Positions 1-10,177 of a DNA stretch of 64,000 nt are shown one piece after another; positions within the stretch are counted from its first letter, which is position 1; every line of letters begins with the position of its first letter. The notes under the pieces were generated by a model. The model was not told the DNA's origin, did no database searches, and saw only the letters and a program-made list of their open reading frames with translations. The translations under genes were made by a program, and so were the position numbers. Source of the DNA: Rutidosis leptorrhynchoides (Eukaryota > Streptophyta > Magnoliopsida > Asterales > Asteraceae). The DNA is taken from the NCBI RefSeq assembly GCF_046630445.1, contig NC_092340.1, forward strand, positions 367,125,001 to 367,189,000, written 5' to 3'.

Positions 1-2
1 CT

Positions 3-1000
3 ATTTGGGTAATAGTTGATCGTCTCACCAAATCAGCACACTTCCTGCCAATAAGAGAAGATGATAAGATGGATAAGTTAGCACGACTGTATTTGAAGGA
101 AGTCGTCTCCAGACATGGAATACCAATCTCTATTATCTCTGATAGGGATGACAGATTTATTTCAAGATTCTGGCAGACATTATAGCAAGCATTAGGAACT
201 CATCTAGACATGAGTACTGCCTATCATCCACAAACTGATGGACAGAGCGAAAGGACGATACAAACGCTTGAAGACATGCTATGAGCATGTGTTATTGATT
301 TCGGAAACAGTTGGGATCGACATCTACCGTTAGCAGAATTTTCCTACAACAACAGCTACCATTCAAGCATTGAGATGGCGCCGTTTGAAGCACTTTATGG
401 TAGAAAGTGCAGGTCTCCAATTTGTTGGAGTGAAGTGGGGGATAGACAGATTACGGGTCCGGAGATAATACAAGAAACTACCGAGAAGATCATCCAAATT
501 CAACAACGGTTGAAAACCGCCCAAAGTCGACAAAAGAGCTACGCCGACATTAAAAGAAAAGATATAGAATTTGAAATTGGAGAGATGGTCATGCTTAAGG
601 TTGCACCTTGGAAAGGCGTTGTTCGATTTGGTAAACGAGGGAAATTAAATCCAAGGTTTGATTATTGATCGTTTCGGACCAGTAGCTTACCGACTTGAGT
701 TACCTCAACAACTTGCGGCTGTACATAACACTTTCCACGTCTCGAATTTGAAGAAATGTTTTGCTAAAGAAGATCTCAATATTCCCTTTAGATGAAATCC
801 AAATCAACGAAAAACTTCAATTCATCGAAGAACCCATCGAAATAATGGATCGTGAGGTTAAAAGACTTAAACAAAACAAGATACCAATTGTTAAGGTTCG
901 ATGGAATGCTCGTAGAGGACCCAAGTTCACATGGGAATGAGAAGATTAGATGAATAAGAAATACCCGCACTAATTTCCAGAAGATACGTCAACACCTCCA
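3..1000 (+). pseudogene. Integrase and chromodomain-like tail of element A (decayed)
   Basis: The translation matches the catalytic half of a Ty3/gypsy integrase: a [13 protein letters not shown] block, an ISDRDDRF block carrying the second catalytic aspartate, and [14 protein letters not shown] with the catalytic glutamate. The conserved [25 protein letters not shown] and [11 protein letters not shown]-terminal blocks follow. It is dead: in-frame stops at 183-185 (TAG) and 282-284 (TGA), a small deletion around 656 where the GPF/Y module should begin, and later stops and shifts through the chromodomain-like tail (about 800-1000). Element B is the closest relative in the window and retains most of this protein. 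The longest open piece is 375-668. Confidence 0.85.
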
Positions 1001-1008
1001 ACTGCTTA

Positions 1009-1044
1009 AAATTTCGGGACGAAATTTATTTAACGGGTAGGTAC
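1009..1044 (+). promoter_or_regulatory. Hairpin and polypurine-tract region of element A
   Basis: AAATTTCG-GGA-CGAAATTT at 1009-1027 is a perfect 8-bp inverted repeat with a 3-nt loop, followed by ACGGGTAGGTAC just before the LTR. The same hairpin occurs at the equivalent place in elements B (31869-31887) and C (40520-40538, reverse). It overlaps the end of the pol reading frame and probably belongs to the region priming plus-strand DNA synthesis; that role is inferred from position. Confidence 0.6.
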
Positions 1045-1247
1045 TGTAGTGACCCGAACTTTTCCATATTTATATATATTAAATAAAATTCATATTTACA
1101 TGATTAAGTGTTTCCAACATGTTAAGTAATCAAACTTATTAAGACTTGATTAATTGAAATAGGTTTCATATAGACAATTGACCACCCAAGTTGACCGGTG
1201 ATTCACGAACGTTAAAACTTGTAAAAACTATATGATGACATATATAT

Positions 1248-1302
<55 letters not shown>

Positions 1303-4300
1303 ACATGATATTATGATAAGTAAACATATCATTAAGTATATTAACAATGAACTACATATGTAAAAACAAGACTACTAACTTAATGATTTCGAAACGAGAC
1401 ATATATGTAACGATTATCGTTGTAACGACATTTAATGTATATATATTATATTAAGATATATTAATACATCATGATATCATGATAATTTAATAATTTAACA
1501 TCTTATTTTATATAATAAACAATGGGTTAACAACATTTAACAAGATCGTTAACCTAAAGGTTTCAAAACAACACTTACATGTAACGACTAATTATGACTT
1601 AACGACTCAGTTAAAATGTATATACATGTAGTGGTTTAATATGTATTCATACACTTTTGAAAGACTTCAAGACACTTATCAAAATACTTCTACTTAAAAA
1701 AATGCTTACAATTACATCCTCGTTCAGTTTCATCAACAATTCTACTCGTATGCACCCGTATTCGTACTCGTACAATACACAGCTTTTAGATGTATATACT
1801 ATTGGTATACACTCCAATGATCAGCTCTTAGCAGCCCATGTGAGTCACCTAACACATGTGGGAATCATCATTTGGCAACTAGCATGAAATATCTCATAAA
1901 ATTACAAAAATATTAGTAATCATTCATGACTTATTTACATGTAAACAAAATTACACATCCTTTATATCTAATCCATATACCAATGACCAAAAACACCTAC
2001 AAACACTTTCATTCTTCAATATTCTTCATCTAATTGATCTCTCTCAAGTTCTATCTTCAAGTTCTAAGTGTTCTTCATAAATTCTATAAGTTCTAGTTTC
2101 ATAAAATCAAGAATACTTCCAAGTTTGCTAGCTTACTTCCAATCTTGTAAAGTGATCATCCAACCTCAAGAAATCTTTCTTATTTACAATAATATATCTT
2201 TATAATACAAGTTAATACTCATATTCAAACTTTGATTCAATTTCTATAACTATAACAATCTTATTTCGAGTGGAAATCTTACTTGAACTTGTTTTCGTGT
2301 CATGATTCTGCTTCAAGAACTTTCAAGCCATCCAAGAATCCTTTGAAGCTAGATCTATTTTTCTCATTTCCAGTAGGTTTATCCACAAACCTTGAGGTAG
2401 TAATGATTTTCATAACATCATTCGATTCATATATATAAAGCTACCTTATTCGAAGGTTTAAACTTGTAATCACTAGAACATAGTTTAGTTAATTCTAAAC
2501 TTGTTCGCAAACAAAAGTTAATCCTTCTAATTTGACTTTTAAAATCAACTAAACACATGTTCTATATATCTATATGATATGCTAACTTAATGATTTAGAA
2601 CCTGGAAACACGAAAAACACCGTAAAACCGAATTTACGCCGTCGTAGTAACACCGCTGGCTCTTTTGGGTTAGTTAATTAAAAACTATGATAAACTTTGA
2701 TTTAAAATTTGTTCTTCTGGGAAAATGATTTTTCTTATGAACATGAAACTATATCCAAAAATCATGGTTAAACTCAAAGTGGAAGTATGTTTTTCAAAAT
2801 GGTCATCAAGACGTCGTTCTTTCGACTGAAATGACTACCTCTTACAAAAATGACTTTTAACTTATATTTCTGACTATAAACCTATACTTTTTCTGTTTCT
2901 ATTCATAAAATAGAGTTCAATATGAAACCATAGCAATTTGATTCACTCAAAACGGATTTAAAACGAAGAAGTTATGGGTAAAACAAGATTGGATAATTTT
3001 TCTTGTTGTAGCTACGTGAAAATTGGTAACAAATCTATATTAATCATATCCTAGCTAACTTATATTGTATTATACATGTATTCTAATATATTATGTAATC
3101 TTGAGATACCATAGACACGTATGCAAATGTTTTGACATATCATATCGACCCATGTATATATATTATTTGGAAAAACCATAGATACTCTAGATATAGTAAT
3201 GTTGGAGTTAGCTATACAGGGTTGAGGTTGATTCCAAAAATATATATACTTTGAGTTGTGATCTAGCCTGAGACGTGTATACACTGGGTCGTGGATTGAT
3301 TCAAGATAATATATATCAATTTTTTTTGTACATCTAACTTTGGACAACTAGTTGTAGGTTACTAACGAGGACAGCTGACTTAATAAACTTAAAACATCAA
3401 AATGTATTAAAAGTGTTGTAAATATATTTTGAACATACTTTGATATATATGTACATATTTGTTATAGGTTCGTGAATCGACCAGTGGCCAAGTCTTACTT
3501 TCCGACGAAGTAAAAATCTGTGAAAGTGAGTTATAGTCCCACTTTTAAAATCTAATATTTTGGGATGAGAATACATGCAGTTTTATAAATGTTTTAAGAA
3601 ATAGACACAAGTAATTGAAACTACATTATATGGGTGAATGATCGAAGCCGAATATGCCCCTTTTGCTTGGTAACCTAAGAATTAGTAAACCGATCTACTA
3701 ATTGACGTGAATCCTAAAGATAGATCTATTGGGCCTAACGAACCCCATCCAAAGTACCGGATGCTTTAGTACTTCGAATTTGTTTTTATCATGTCCGAAG
3801 GATTTCCCGGAATGATAGGGGATATTCTTATATGCATCTTGTTAATGTCGGTTACCGGGTGTTCACCATATGAATGAATTTTATCTCTATGTATGGGATG
3901 TATATTGAAATATAAAATCTTGTGGTCTATTATTATGATTTGATAATATATAGGTTAAACCTATAACTCACCAACATTTTTGTTGATGTTTTAAGCATGT
4001 TTATTCTCAGGTGATTATTAAGAGCTTCCGCTATTGCATACTAAAATAAGGACAAGATTTGGAGTCCATGCTTGTATGATATTATGTAAAAACTGCATTC
4101 AAGAAACTTATTTTTGATGTAATATATTCTTATTATAAACCATTATGTAATAGTCGTGTGTAAACGGTATACTTTAGATTATCATTATTTGATAATATAC
4201 GTAATACTTTTTAAACCTTTATCGATAAAATAAAGGTTATGGTTGTTTTAAAAATGAATGCAGTCTTTGAAAAACGTCTCATATAGAGGTCAAAACCTCG

Positions 4301-4354
4301 CGACGAAATCAATTAATATGGAATGTTTATAATCAATATGAACGGGACATTTCA
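1045..4354 (+). repeat. 3' LTR of element A (about 3.3 kb)
   Basis: It starts TGTAGTGACCCGAAC directly after the purine tract and ends GGACATTTCA at 4354, where Harbinger coding sequence resumes. The last ~900 bp (about 3470-4354) are clearly related to the reverse complement of 36425-37315, the end of the element C LTR, and 3100-3310 is related to the reverse complement of about 43090-43265. It is AT-rich and non-coding; the short open frames at 1657-1887 and 3060-3347 look incidental. Confidence 0.75.
1250..1298. repeat. (TA)n microsatellite in LTR A
   Basis: An uninterrupted TA dinucleotide run inside the LTR. Comparable runs punctuate the other LTRs in the window. Confidence 0.95.
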
Positions 4355-4533
4355 TCACCTGCTTGTTCACGATCTCTATGAATGTATGTTCGAGACCGTG
4401 GAACTCGTTCGTTGTTAACATGTTCTTCAGCCTCTTTAGCATCAATTTCTTCGGCCACTGCTCGTAAAAATTTCAAATCTTCAAGATCATCGGAATCCCA
4501 CTTATCAAAAGCATTAAACAAAATCAAAGACAT
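4355..4533 (-). pseudogene. PIF/Harbinger transposase, N-terminal fragment
   Basis: The reverse-strand frame begins at the ATG at 4531-4533 and encodes about 60 residues. It opens MSLILFNAFDKWDSDDLEDL and continues with an acidic AVAEEID..EAEEHVNNE stretch and RTYIHRDREQAGDE. The RDRE module just before the catalytic domain is what I recognise from plant HARBI1-like proteins. The frame is cut where the LTR of element A begins, so the nuclease domain with its DDE residues would lie left of element A, outside the window. The N-terminus itself has no stop, which fits a fairly recent interruption. The family call rests on remembered similarity of a short, less conserved region. Confidence 0.55.
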
Positions 4534-4870
4534 TTTTTTTAGAGAAGTTTAGAATATTTTAAATATTTAAGAAGTATTGAAATGAAAGAAGTGTGTGTAA
4601 AAATTGTATAGAAATGTGATATTTATAAAAGCAAATTTTTTTTAATATTTTTAATTTCTAACGGATATATATCCGTTGCCATCACCACGTGTCTTCCTCC
4701 CATTCGGCTAACCCCCATCACCCTGCAAATCCTCCCGGTGATCCAACCATCACGTCGGATCCGTTTTCCTCTGATGGCGTCGCGTAATGGCGCGGTGGGG
4801 GCGTGATGCACCCAAAAAAGGCCCGATCGCGCCGGGTTAACCACAGTCTTACCCCCCCTCTACTGATTTC
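4534..4870 (-). promoter_or_regulatory. 5' flank and possible promoter of the Harbinger transposase
   Basis: Reading the reverse strand, TATAAATA lies at 4620-4627, about 87 nt upstream of the ATG. A GC-rich block (4680-4850) follows, containing ACGGATATATATCCGTT, which is itself palindromic, and a CACGTG at 4686-4691. A terminal inverted repeat is expected near 4840-4860, but I could not fix its end. Confidence 0.4.
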
Positions 4871-5182
4871 TCCCACTCTGTACCTTTGGTCAAGGCCATA
4901 ATTTCTACCAAATCTCCCACCAAGGTACAAACCCATTCTATTTCCTGCCCCACATCTGATTGCAAGAACCCTTGCTCTGGTTTCATAATAATCTTCAAAA
5001 AGTCAAGCAACTTGAGTCTCTTGAATCGGATCCCAAATTACTTAACGCTAAATCAATCCTCTCAAAGAATGCTAAGAAGAAACTTCTAAAGAATAAAGAA
5101 GGAAATCTAGACAAAGAACCTTTTAATTCTTCTGTGATAGTCGATGATGTTAGAGTATGGAGACATTTAAACAACAAGAAAA

Positions 5183-5881
5183 TGGTCCTGGTGAGCGATG
5201 AGGTGCATCACTCCATGGATGCGGCGCATCCATGCAACAAAAAGGACTGAAGGTTTTAGATGCGGGGTTTCTAGCTGATATGGCGCATCAAAGGCAATGG
5301 ATGCGGCGCATCCTCAATACAATGCGGCGCATCGTATATAGTTTGAGCCTGCAATCGTGGAAAGACACTGTGATGCGGCGCATCACTTTTAGATGCGGCG
5401 CATCACCCTCCTGGCAGCAAGCTGACACCTTTTTTTCACATGGGATTCGAACTAGTTTGGTCTACCTTTCACTTTAGGTGCAAAGTGGGATACTTTACAA
5501 CTAAAAATATGGCTGTGAACATCCTATTAGTTGGTGGAAAGCAAGCTAGTTGGTAAATAAGATGATTACTTGTCATGATGAAGATTCCTAGCTAGTTGTT
5601 CTTGGTATTCTTGTTTCTTCTATAAATGAAACTCATTGTATGCAATTGTAACACACAACACCACATACAAATTCTCAGTAATAAAACTATCTCTAGTTGG
5701 TCCGTGGACTAAAGCAATCACAACGATTGCATATAACCACGTTATATCTTGTGTCGTTGTTTATCATTCTTGCATTTTATCTTTCGTTCATTAAGTGGGT
5801 TTGAGTGATCTTGATAGTATCACTACTCGGCTAGTAGTCTTGTAGAATTACTAGCGTTGTTTGGGTCCTAATATCCTAACA
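5183..5881 (+). mobile_element. Probable solo LTR (copia-like) inside the LINE
   Basis: The segment starts TGGTCCTGG and ends CCTAACA, i.e. TG...CA, is about 699 bp, and contains a promoter-like TTCTATAAATGAAAC near 5618. Its removal restores one frame across the LINE ORF1-like block. GGTCCT occurs near both ends (5185-5190 and 5864-5869). I found no convincing 5-bp target duplication, so exact ends are uncertain. A full copia element is excluded because there is no coding content. Confidence 0.4.
5197..5404. repeat. Cluster of seven GATGCGGCGCATC odd palindromes
   Basis: Copies lie at 5197, 5218, 5277, 5300, 5322, 5372 and 5392. Five keep the core ATGCGGCGCAT; the first and third are variants. 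The copy at 5370-5386 extends to 8-bp arms (GTGATGCG and CGCATCAC) around one unpaired G. The spacing is irregular, so this is a dispersed cluster and not a tandem array. Confidence 0.9.
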
Positions 5882-6066
5882 GATGATAGTGATGACGATG
5901 GGTTGGATGGTTTTACAGACCCCATTACTACCCAAAAACAATCAAAGCCGATTGCAAAACTTGTTAACCCTAATAAAGAAGTCATTCATATGAAATCGTA
6001 TAATGAATTCTTTAGCAACATGAGGCAATACGGTGAGCCACCGACACCTCCTACTAAAAAACGCCA

Positions 6067-6350
6067 ATGAGATTAGCATCTTGGAATACGAGAGGCCTCG
6101 GGGGTAAGGATAGGGTTCGTATGGTTGCTCGTATGGTAGCTTAATTTCATATTCACTTCTTTGCTATTCGAGAAACTATGTTTTACGAGGTTCAAGTTCC
6201 GGTTTTGAGTGTAATCTGGAAAAATGTGTATAGAGGTGAGCAAGTTGTTTTAGTAGACAATAAAAATAGGGTTTCATCAGTTTGTGTATGTGGTGTCAAT
6301 GCTTCATCGTTCATCATTTTTAGGTATATTCTCTTCATATTCATGTAAAC
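6067..6350 (+). pseudogene. LINE ORF2 endonuclease N-terminus (truncated)
   Basis: The translation opens MRLASWNTRGLGGKDRVRMV, the hallmark start of plant LINE APE-type endonucleases, followed by FFAIRETM, where the catalytic glutamate block (usually IQET) should be. A TAA at 6142-6144 breaks the frame and similarity fades after about 6310. Reverse transcriptase is absent. The host-like sequence following it contains no LINE tail. Confidence 0.6.
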
Positions 6351-6625
6351 TTGATTTCCGTTCAGTTTAGGTTTTAGATGTATCGATTAATTTATTTGTG
6401 TTTTAAGATGTTTGATGATTAAACACTTCATGAATTATATTGCTGCAGGTGATTATGAATGGTATTTGATTAATTTGAAAGTGTTTGCGGCTAATTAATT
6501 TTTGTACAATTTGTGTTTTGTTAATCAGATATATAATTGTGTTAGCTGTGTTCAGGTGTATGTAGTAGGTAAATAGCTGTAGTTTAATGGTTTTATGGTT
6601 GGAATTATTGAATATCATATATATT
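6351..6625. other. AT-rich non-coding host sequence before the copia insertion
   Basis: No coding potential was recognised. The T-rich texture resembles intron sequence, with a possible donor (AG-GTATAT) near 6323. It continues on the other side of the copia element at 12797, after one copy of the ATATT duplication. Confidence 0.5.
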
Positions 6626-6850
6626 TGTTATAAAAGTCAATTATGGATGGTAATTTTATTATTATTATATATATTGTATAGTAGATTTTATTAGTATAAA
6701 TATATGTGTTATGTAAGCTCATAAGGTGCACATTTTGAGAATAGAATTGAAAACACGTACTTCTCTCATATTCCCTCTATGTACTTATTAGTAGTCTACA
6801 GTCAAGAACCAGGCCACTAAAGGTAGTTATAAGCCTACTGAATTATAACA
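6626..6850 (+). repeat. 5' LTR of the copia element
   Basis: It starts TGTTATAAAAG and ends ATTATAACA. It matches 12566-12791 almost base for base. Confidence 0.95.
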
Positions 6851-6864
6851 CGTTATCAGCACGA
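6851..6864 (+). promoter_or_regulatory. Primer-binding site of the copia element
   Basis: CGTTATCAGCACGA directly abuts the 5' LTR. TTATCAGCACGA is a recurrent copia primer site, which I associate with an internal part of initiator-Met tRNA; the tRNA assignment was not verified. Confidence 0.6.
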
Positions 6865-6927
6865 AGTGCTCCGTATAATCAATGTTTATCTAAGCAAGCA
6901 CACGTCACTAATCAAGGTAAGAAATTA

Positions 6928-7228
6928 TCTAACTTTTATTAACTTCACTAACATTTATATTTATGTTATTTAAGTTATATATGGTCGGTTATACCGCCTG
7001 AATTATATTTCTGTAATCTAACTTTTATTAACTTCACTAACATTTATATTTATGTTAAGTTATATATGGTCGGTTATACCGCCTGAATTATATTTCTGTA
7101 ATCTAACTTTTATTAACTTCACTAACATTTATATTTATGTTAAGTTATATATGGTCGGTTATACCGCCTGAATTATATTTTCTGTAATCTAACTCTTATT
7201 AACTTCACTAACATTTATATTTATGTTA
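6928..7228 (+). repeat. Tandem repeat, ~85-bp unit, about 3.5 copies
   Basis: The unit contains CTTCACTAACATTTATATTT and a GGTCGGTTATACCGCC palindromic core. Copies start near 6928, 7016, 7100 and 7185. It occupies the leader just after the primer site. A GTAAGA donor-like motif immediately precedes the array. Confidence 0.9.
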
Positions 7229-7435
7229 ATAAGACCTCATGATTGTACGCAATACGTCATTTGACAACACGGTACTTTATGTACGCAACACGTCATTTGA
7301 CAACACGGTACCATGGGTCGAGATTAATTCCGATCAATATGAATACGATGGGGTCTTTATATATTATCTAACATTTATGATTACTTATGCAATTAATCAT
7401 TATTTATTTCATGCATACTAATGTTTATTCTTAAA

Positions 7436-7712
7436 TTTATAATCTTAAAAGTTAAAATAAGAAAAAGTAGTTTATATTATTATTAAAAGTAAATCTTAAA
7501 AGTTAAAATAAGAAAAAGTAGTTTGTATTTTTATTAAAAGTAAATCTTAAAAGTTAAAATAAAAAAAAGTAGTTTGTATTTTTATTAAAAGTAAATCTTA
7601 AAAGTTAAAATAAAAAAAAGTAGTTTGTATTTTTATTAAAAGTAAATCTTAAAAGTTAAAATAAGAAAAGTAGTTTGTATTTTTATTAAAAGTAAATTTT
7701 AAAAGGTAAAAT
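7436..7712 (+). repeat. Tandem repeat, ~57-bp unit, about five copies
   Basis: The unit is AATCTTAAAAGTTAAAATAA followed by a GTAGTTTGTATTTTTATTAA stretch, with small length differences in A runs. No coding potential. Confidence 0.9.
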
Positions 7713-7863
7713 AGATTGTCCATTATGATTATATATATATATCGTGTTGTTAAATTGTTATTTGTCATGGTGATTGAATTTTGGTGTGGACCGTGTGGTA
7801 TATTATGATCAGTATGAATGTTATAATTTATTAATATAATAATATATTTATAACTCTTGTTAT

Positions 7864-7864
7864 A

Positions 7865-7909
<45 letters not shown>
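7864..7909. repeat. TA run followed by poly(T)
   Basis: A short TA run leads into about 30 T residues just upstream of the SINE-like segment. On the reverse strand the T run reads as poly(A). Confidence 0.9.
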
Positions 7910-7917
<8 letters not shown>

Positions 7918-7936
7918 TATAAATAAATAAAAAAAA

Positions 7937-8125
7937 GGCCGGAGGTCCACTCGGAAGCAATCTCTTTATCCGCCGAATAAAGAGAGGGATGACTTTCTCT
8001 ACTTTTCTGGGTGGAGAAATGACTTGTTTTTATTCTCGGATAAGGGAAGGATTGTCTACATCTCACCTCCCCCATACACCACTCAAGTGGTATTGGGTAC
8101 TGTTGTTGTTGTTGTTGTTGTTGTT
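7937..8125 (+). mobile_element. SINE-like insertion with (TTG)n tail
   Basis: The block starts GGCCGGAGGTCCACTCGG, contains GGATTGTCTACATCTCACC and ACCACTCAAGTGGTATTGGG, and ends in eight or so TTG repeats (8101-8125). The short non-coding body and simple TTG 3' tail match a class of plant SINEs that I recall as widespread in Asteraceae. No clear pol III A/B boxes were seen, so the 5' end may be truncated. It lies in the gag/protease position of the copia element. Confidence 0.6.
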
Positions 8126-8380
8126 ATAATCGTGATAACACAATTCAATTATTTTTGTGAACTTGATTGCTAAAAGGTTATAAGCTGATCTACTTCGAAT
8201 CATGTATAATTATGTTTGTTTTGTTCAATTAATAGTTGTAAATTGTTATTATGATATATTCACTTTGATAAAAGTGAAATATATATTCGTTTGTGATTGT
8301 GTAAGTGTGTAGATCATAATTTAGTTTTGTTTATATTTGGTTTATATTTATATTAATATACAGAGTATTATGTACGAGAG

Positions 8381-8437
<57 letters not shown>

Positions 8438-9456
8438 TATATGTGTAATATAATGACGGACTAATATTGAACTGCATGTTTAACATATTTATAACATGTC
8501 ATCATGGATGTTTACATAGTCTAATGTCATCATATAATATGTGTAACATAATCGTAATAAATTTGTAGTATTAATTGGTGCTTACTAATTAATAAATGTT
8601 TATTGATTAATTGTGATGACTATGTGCATATATATACTTGAAGTATATGCCTAATTTTGTACTCGTAATTGACTAATTGTGATGAAATGCATAATCATCA
8701 TGATAAAGTGAGATTTGAAGTTTAATCGGAGTATCCATGTATGTGTTTATACTCATAGTTTGGTGGATATATTTTGATGTATATATTATTGCTACTACCG
8801 TCACTGTTAGGAAAGTACCATCGCTTCCTAATGATGTGCTTACTCGGGCTGAAAGACGTGAAAAGTTCACATGTGTGAACTTTAAGTGTTGGAAGCAAAA
8901 GATTTTTTTTGAATTAAAGCCGCAATGTTGGCAGTAAAAGATGTTCTTTTTCTTTACTGAACCTTGCGAGGTTCTCGACTGAACCGATTCCCAAGTTGCG
9001 GAAGGGAACATGATGCTCAAATTGTGAGCGCAATTAAAGTTTGGAATCATTTGAATTCCTTGTGCGTAACTATTTCTTGAATACATGAACATCTTATTTA
9101 GCTCTGCAAATAAGTCCCAAAAGAAAATAAAACGAGAGTGAATCTGTTGAAAAATCTTGATTAAATAAACCCTGAGCTACCTTGAAACTTGAATGATTTG
9201 AATTTTCTAAGATGCCTAGCTTGTTATGTATAACTCATAAATAAATGATTTAAGACCATAACGCATATGTTTATTAAGTGTTATCTTTTATGTACTTCAG
9301 ATTGTAACTTGTTTGCAGGTAATATAATTTGATTATCTTGCTGAAATATAACTCATTATTTGTTTAGCTTATTAGAAGTTTTAGTATGAATTCTGATGAA
9401 ATACATCAATTAAATGGTAAAGACCTATGTATTGTGGATAGTAGTAACATACACAC
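8126..9456. other. Copia interior without recognisable gag or protease
   Basis: AT-rich sequence with a (TA)n run at 8383-8432. Weak frames at 8673-9092 (minus) and 8737-8937 (plus) resemble no Gag, zinc-knuckle or protease motif I recognise. The only suggestive part is a short open stretch, RKVPSLPNDVLTRAERREKF, near 8815. Confidence 0.5.
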
Positions 9457-9850
9457 TATGATAAAAAGCGCATATGATGAAAAGCGCAACGAATATGATG
9501 AAAAACGCATATGATGAAAAGCGCATATGAGGAAAAGCGCAACTTATATGATTAAAAGCACATATGATAAAAAGCGAATATGATGAAAAGCGCAGCGCAT
9601 ATGATTAAAAGCGCATATGATGAAAAGTGCATATGATGAAAAACGTAGCACATATGATTAAAAGCGCAGCGCATATGATTAAAAACACATATGATGAAAA
9701 GTGTATATGATGAAAAGCGCATATGGTGATTAATGAAAAAGCACATATGGTGATTAATGAAAAGCACATATGGTGATTAATGAAAAGCACATATGGTGAT
9801 TAATGAAAAAGCACATATGGTGATTAATGAAAAGCACATATGGTGATTAA
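9457..9850 (+). repeat. Two adjoining degenerate tandem arrays
   Basis: From 9457 to about 9720 the unit is about 16-19 bp (CATATGATGAAAAGCG with variants). From 9720 to 9850 the unit is about 25 bp (ACATATGGTGATTAATGAAA). The two units share CATATG and GAAAA, so the second probably arose from the first. The array abuts the integrase remnant. Confidence 0.9.
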
Positions 9851-9869
9851 TGAAAAACACATTGAGAAA

Positions 9870-10100
9870 GAATCACCAATGTTTCTTGAAAGAATTCAAG
9901 GTGATATATATGGGGACAAGCAAAATTACATGTTGCGATATTATTTCACATTAGACAAAGTGCAACTCATAAATATTCTCCCCTACAACTTGATTTTGGC
10001 CGAGAACCAAATATTTCCCACCATTAGAACATTTGATTGTGCAGTGCATGTTCTAGTTGCACAACCACAACGCACTAAAATGGGTCCTCAAAGGAGGATG

Positions 10101-10177
<77 letters not shown>

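Larger units (their letters stand above)
1..4354 (+). mobile_element. Ty3/gypsy Tekay/Del-type element A, 3' part
   Basis: Only the integrase end, polypurine tract and 3' LTR lie in the window; gag, RT and the 5' LTR are to the left. The order integrase, chromodomain-like tail, AAATTTCGGGACGAAATTT hairpin, purine tract and long LTR matches Tekay/Del chromoviruses and is the same in element B (24801-34174). The element lies within the 5' coding part of a reverse-strand PIF/Harbinger transposase, whose reading frame stops abruptly at 4355. The target duplication cannot be checked because the left flank is absent. Confidence 0.85.
4960..6070 (+). pseudogene. LINE ORF1-like fragment split by a solo LTR
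   Basis: Two open blocks flank the probable solo LTR. The left block (4960-5182) is lysine-rich and ends VRVWRHLNNKK. The right block (5882-6070) opens with DDSDDDGLDGFTDP and ends KKRQ-stop. Removing 5183-5881 places NNKK next to DDSDDD in one frame, so the two look like one former ORF. The right block ends with TGA overlapping the ATG of the endonuclease frame (ATGA at 6067-6070), the arrangement expected for LINE ORF1/ORF2. There is no zinc knuckle or other diagnostic domain, so the ORF1 label depends on that downstream neighbour. Confidence 0.45.
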
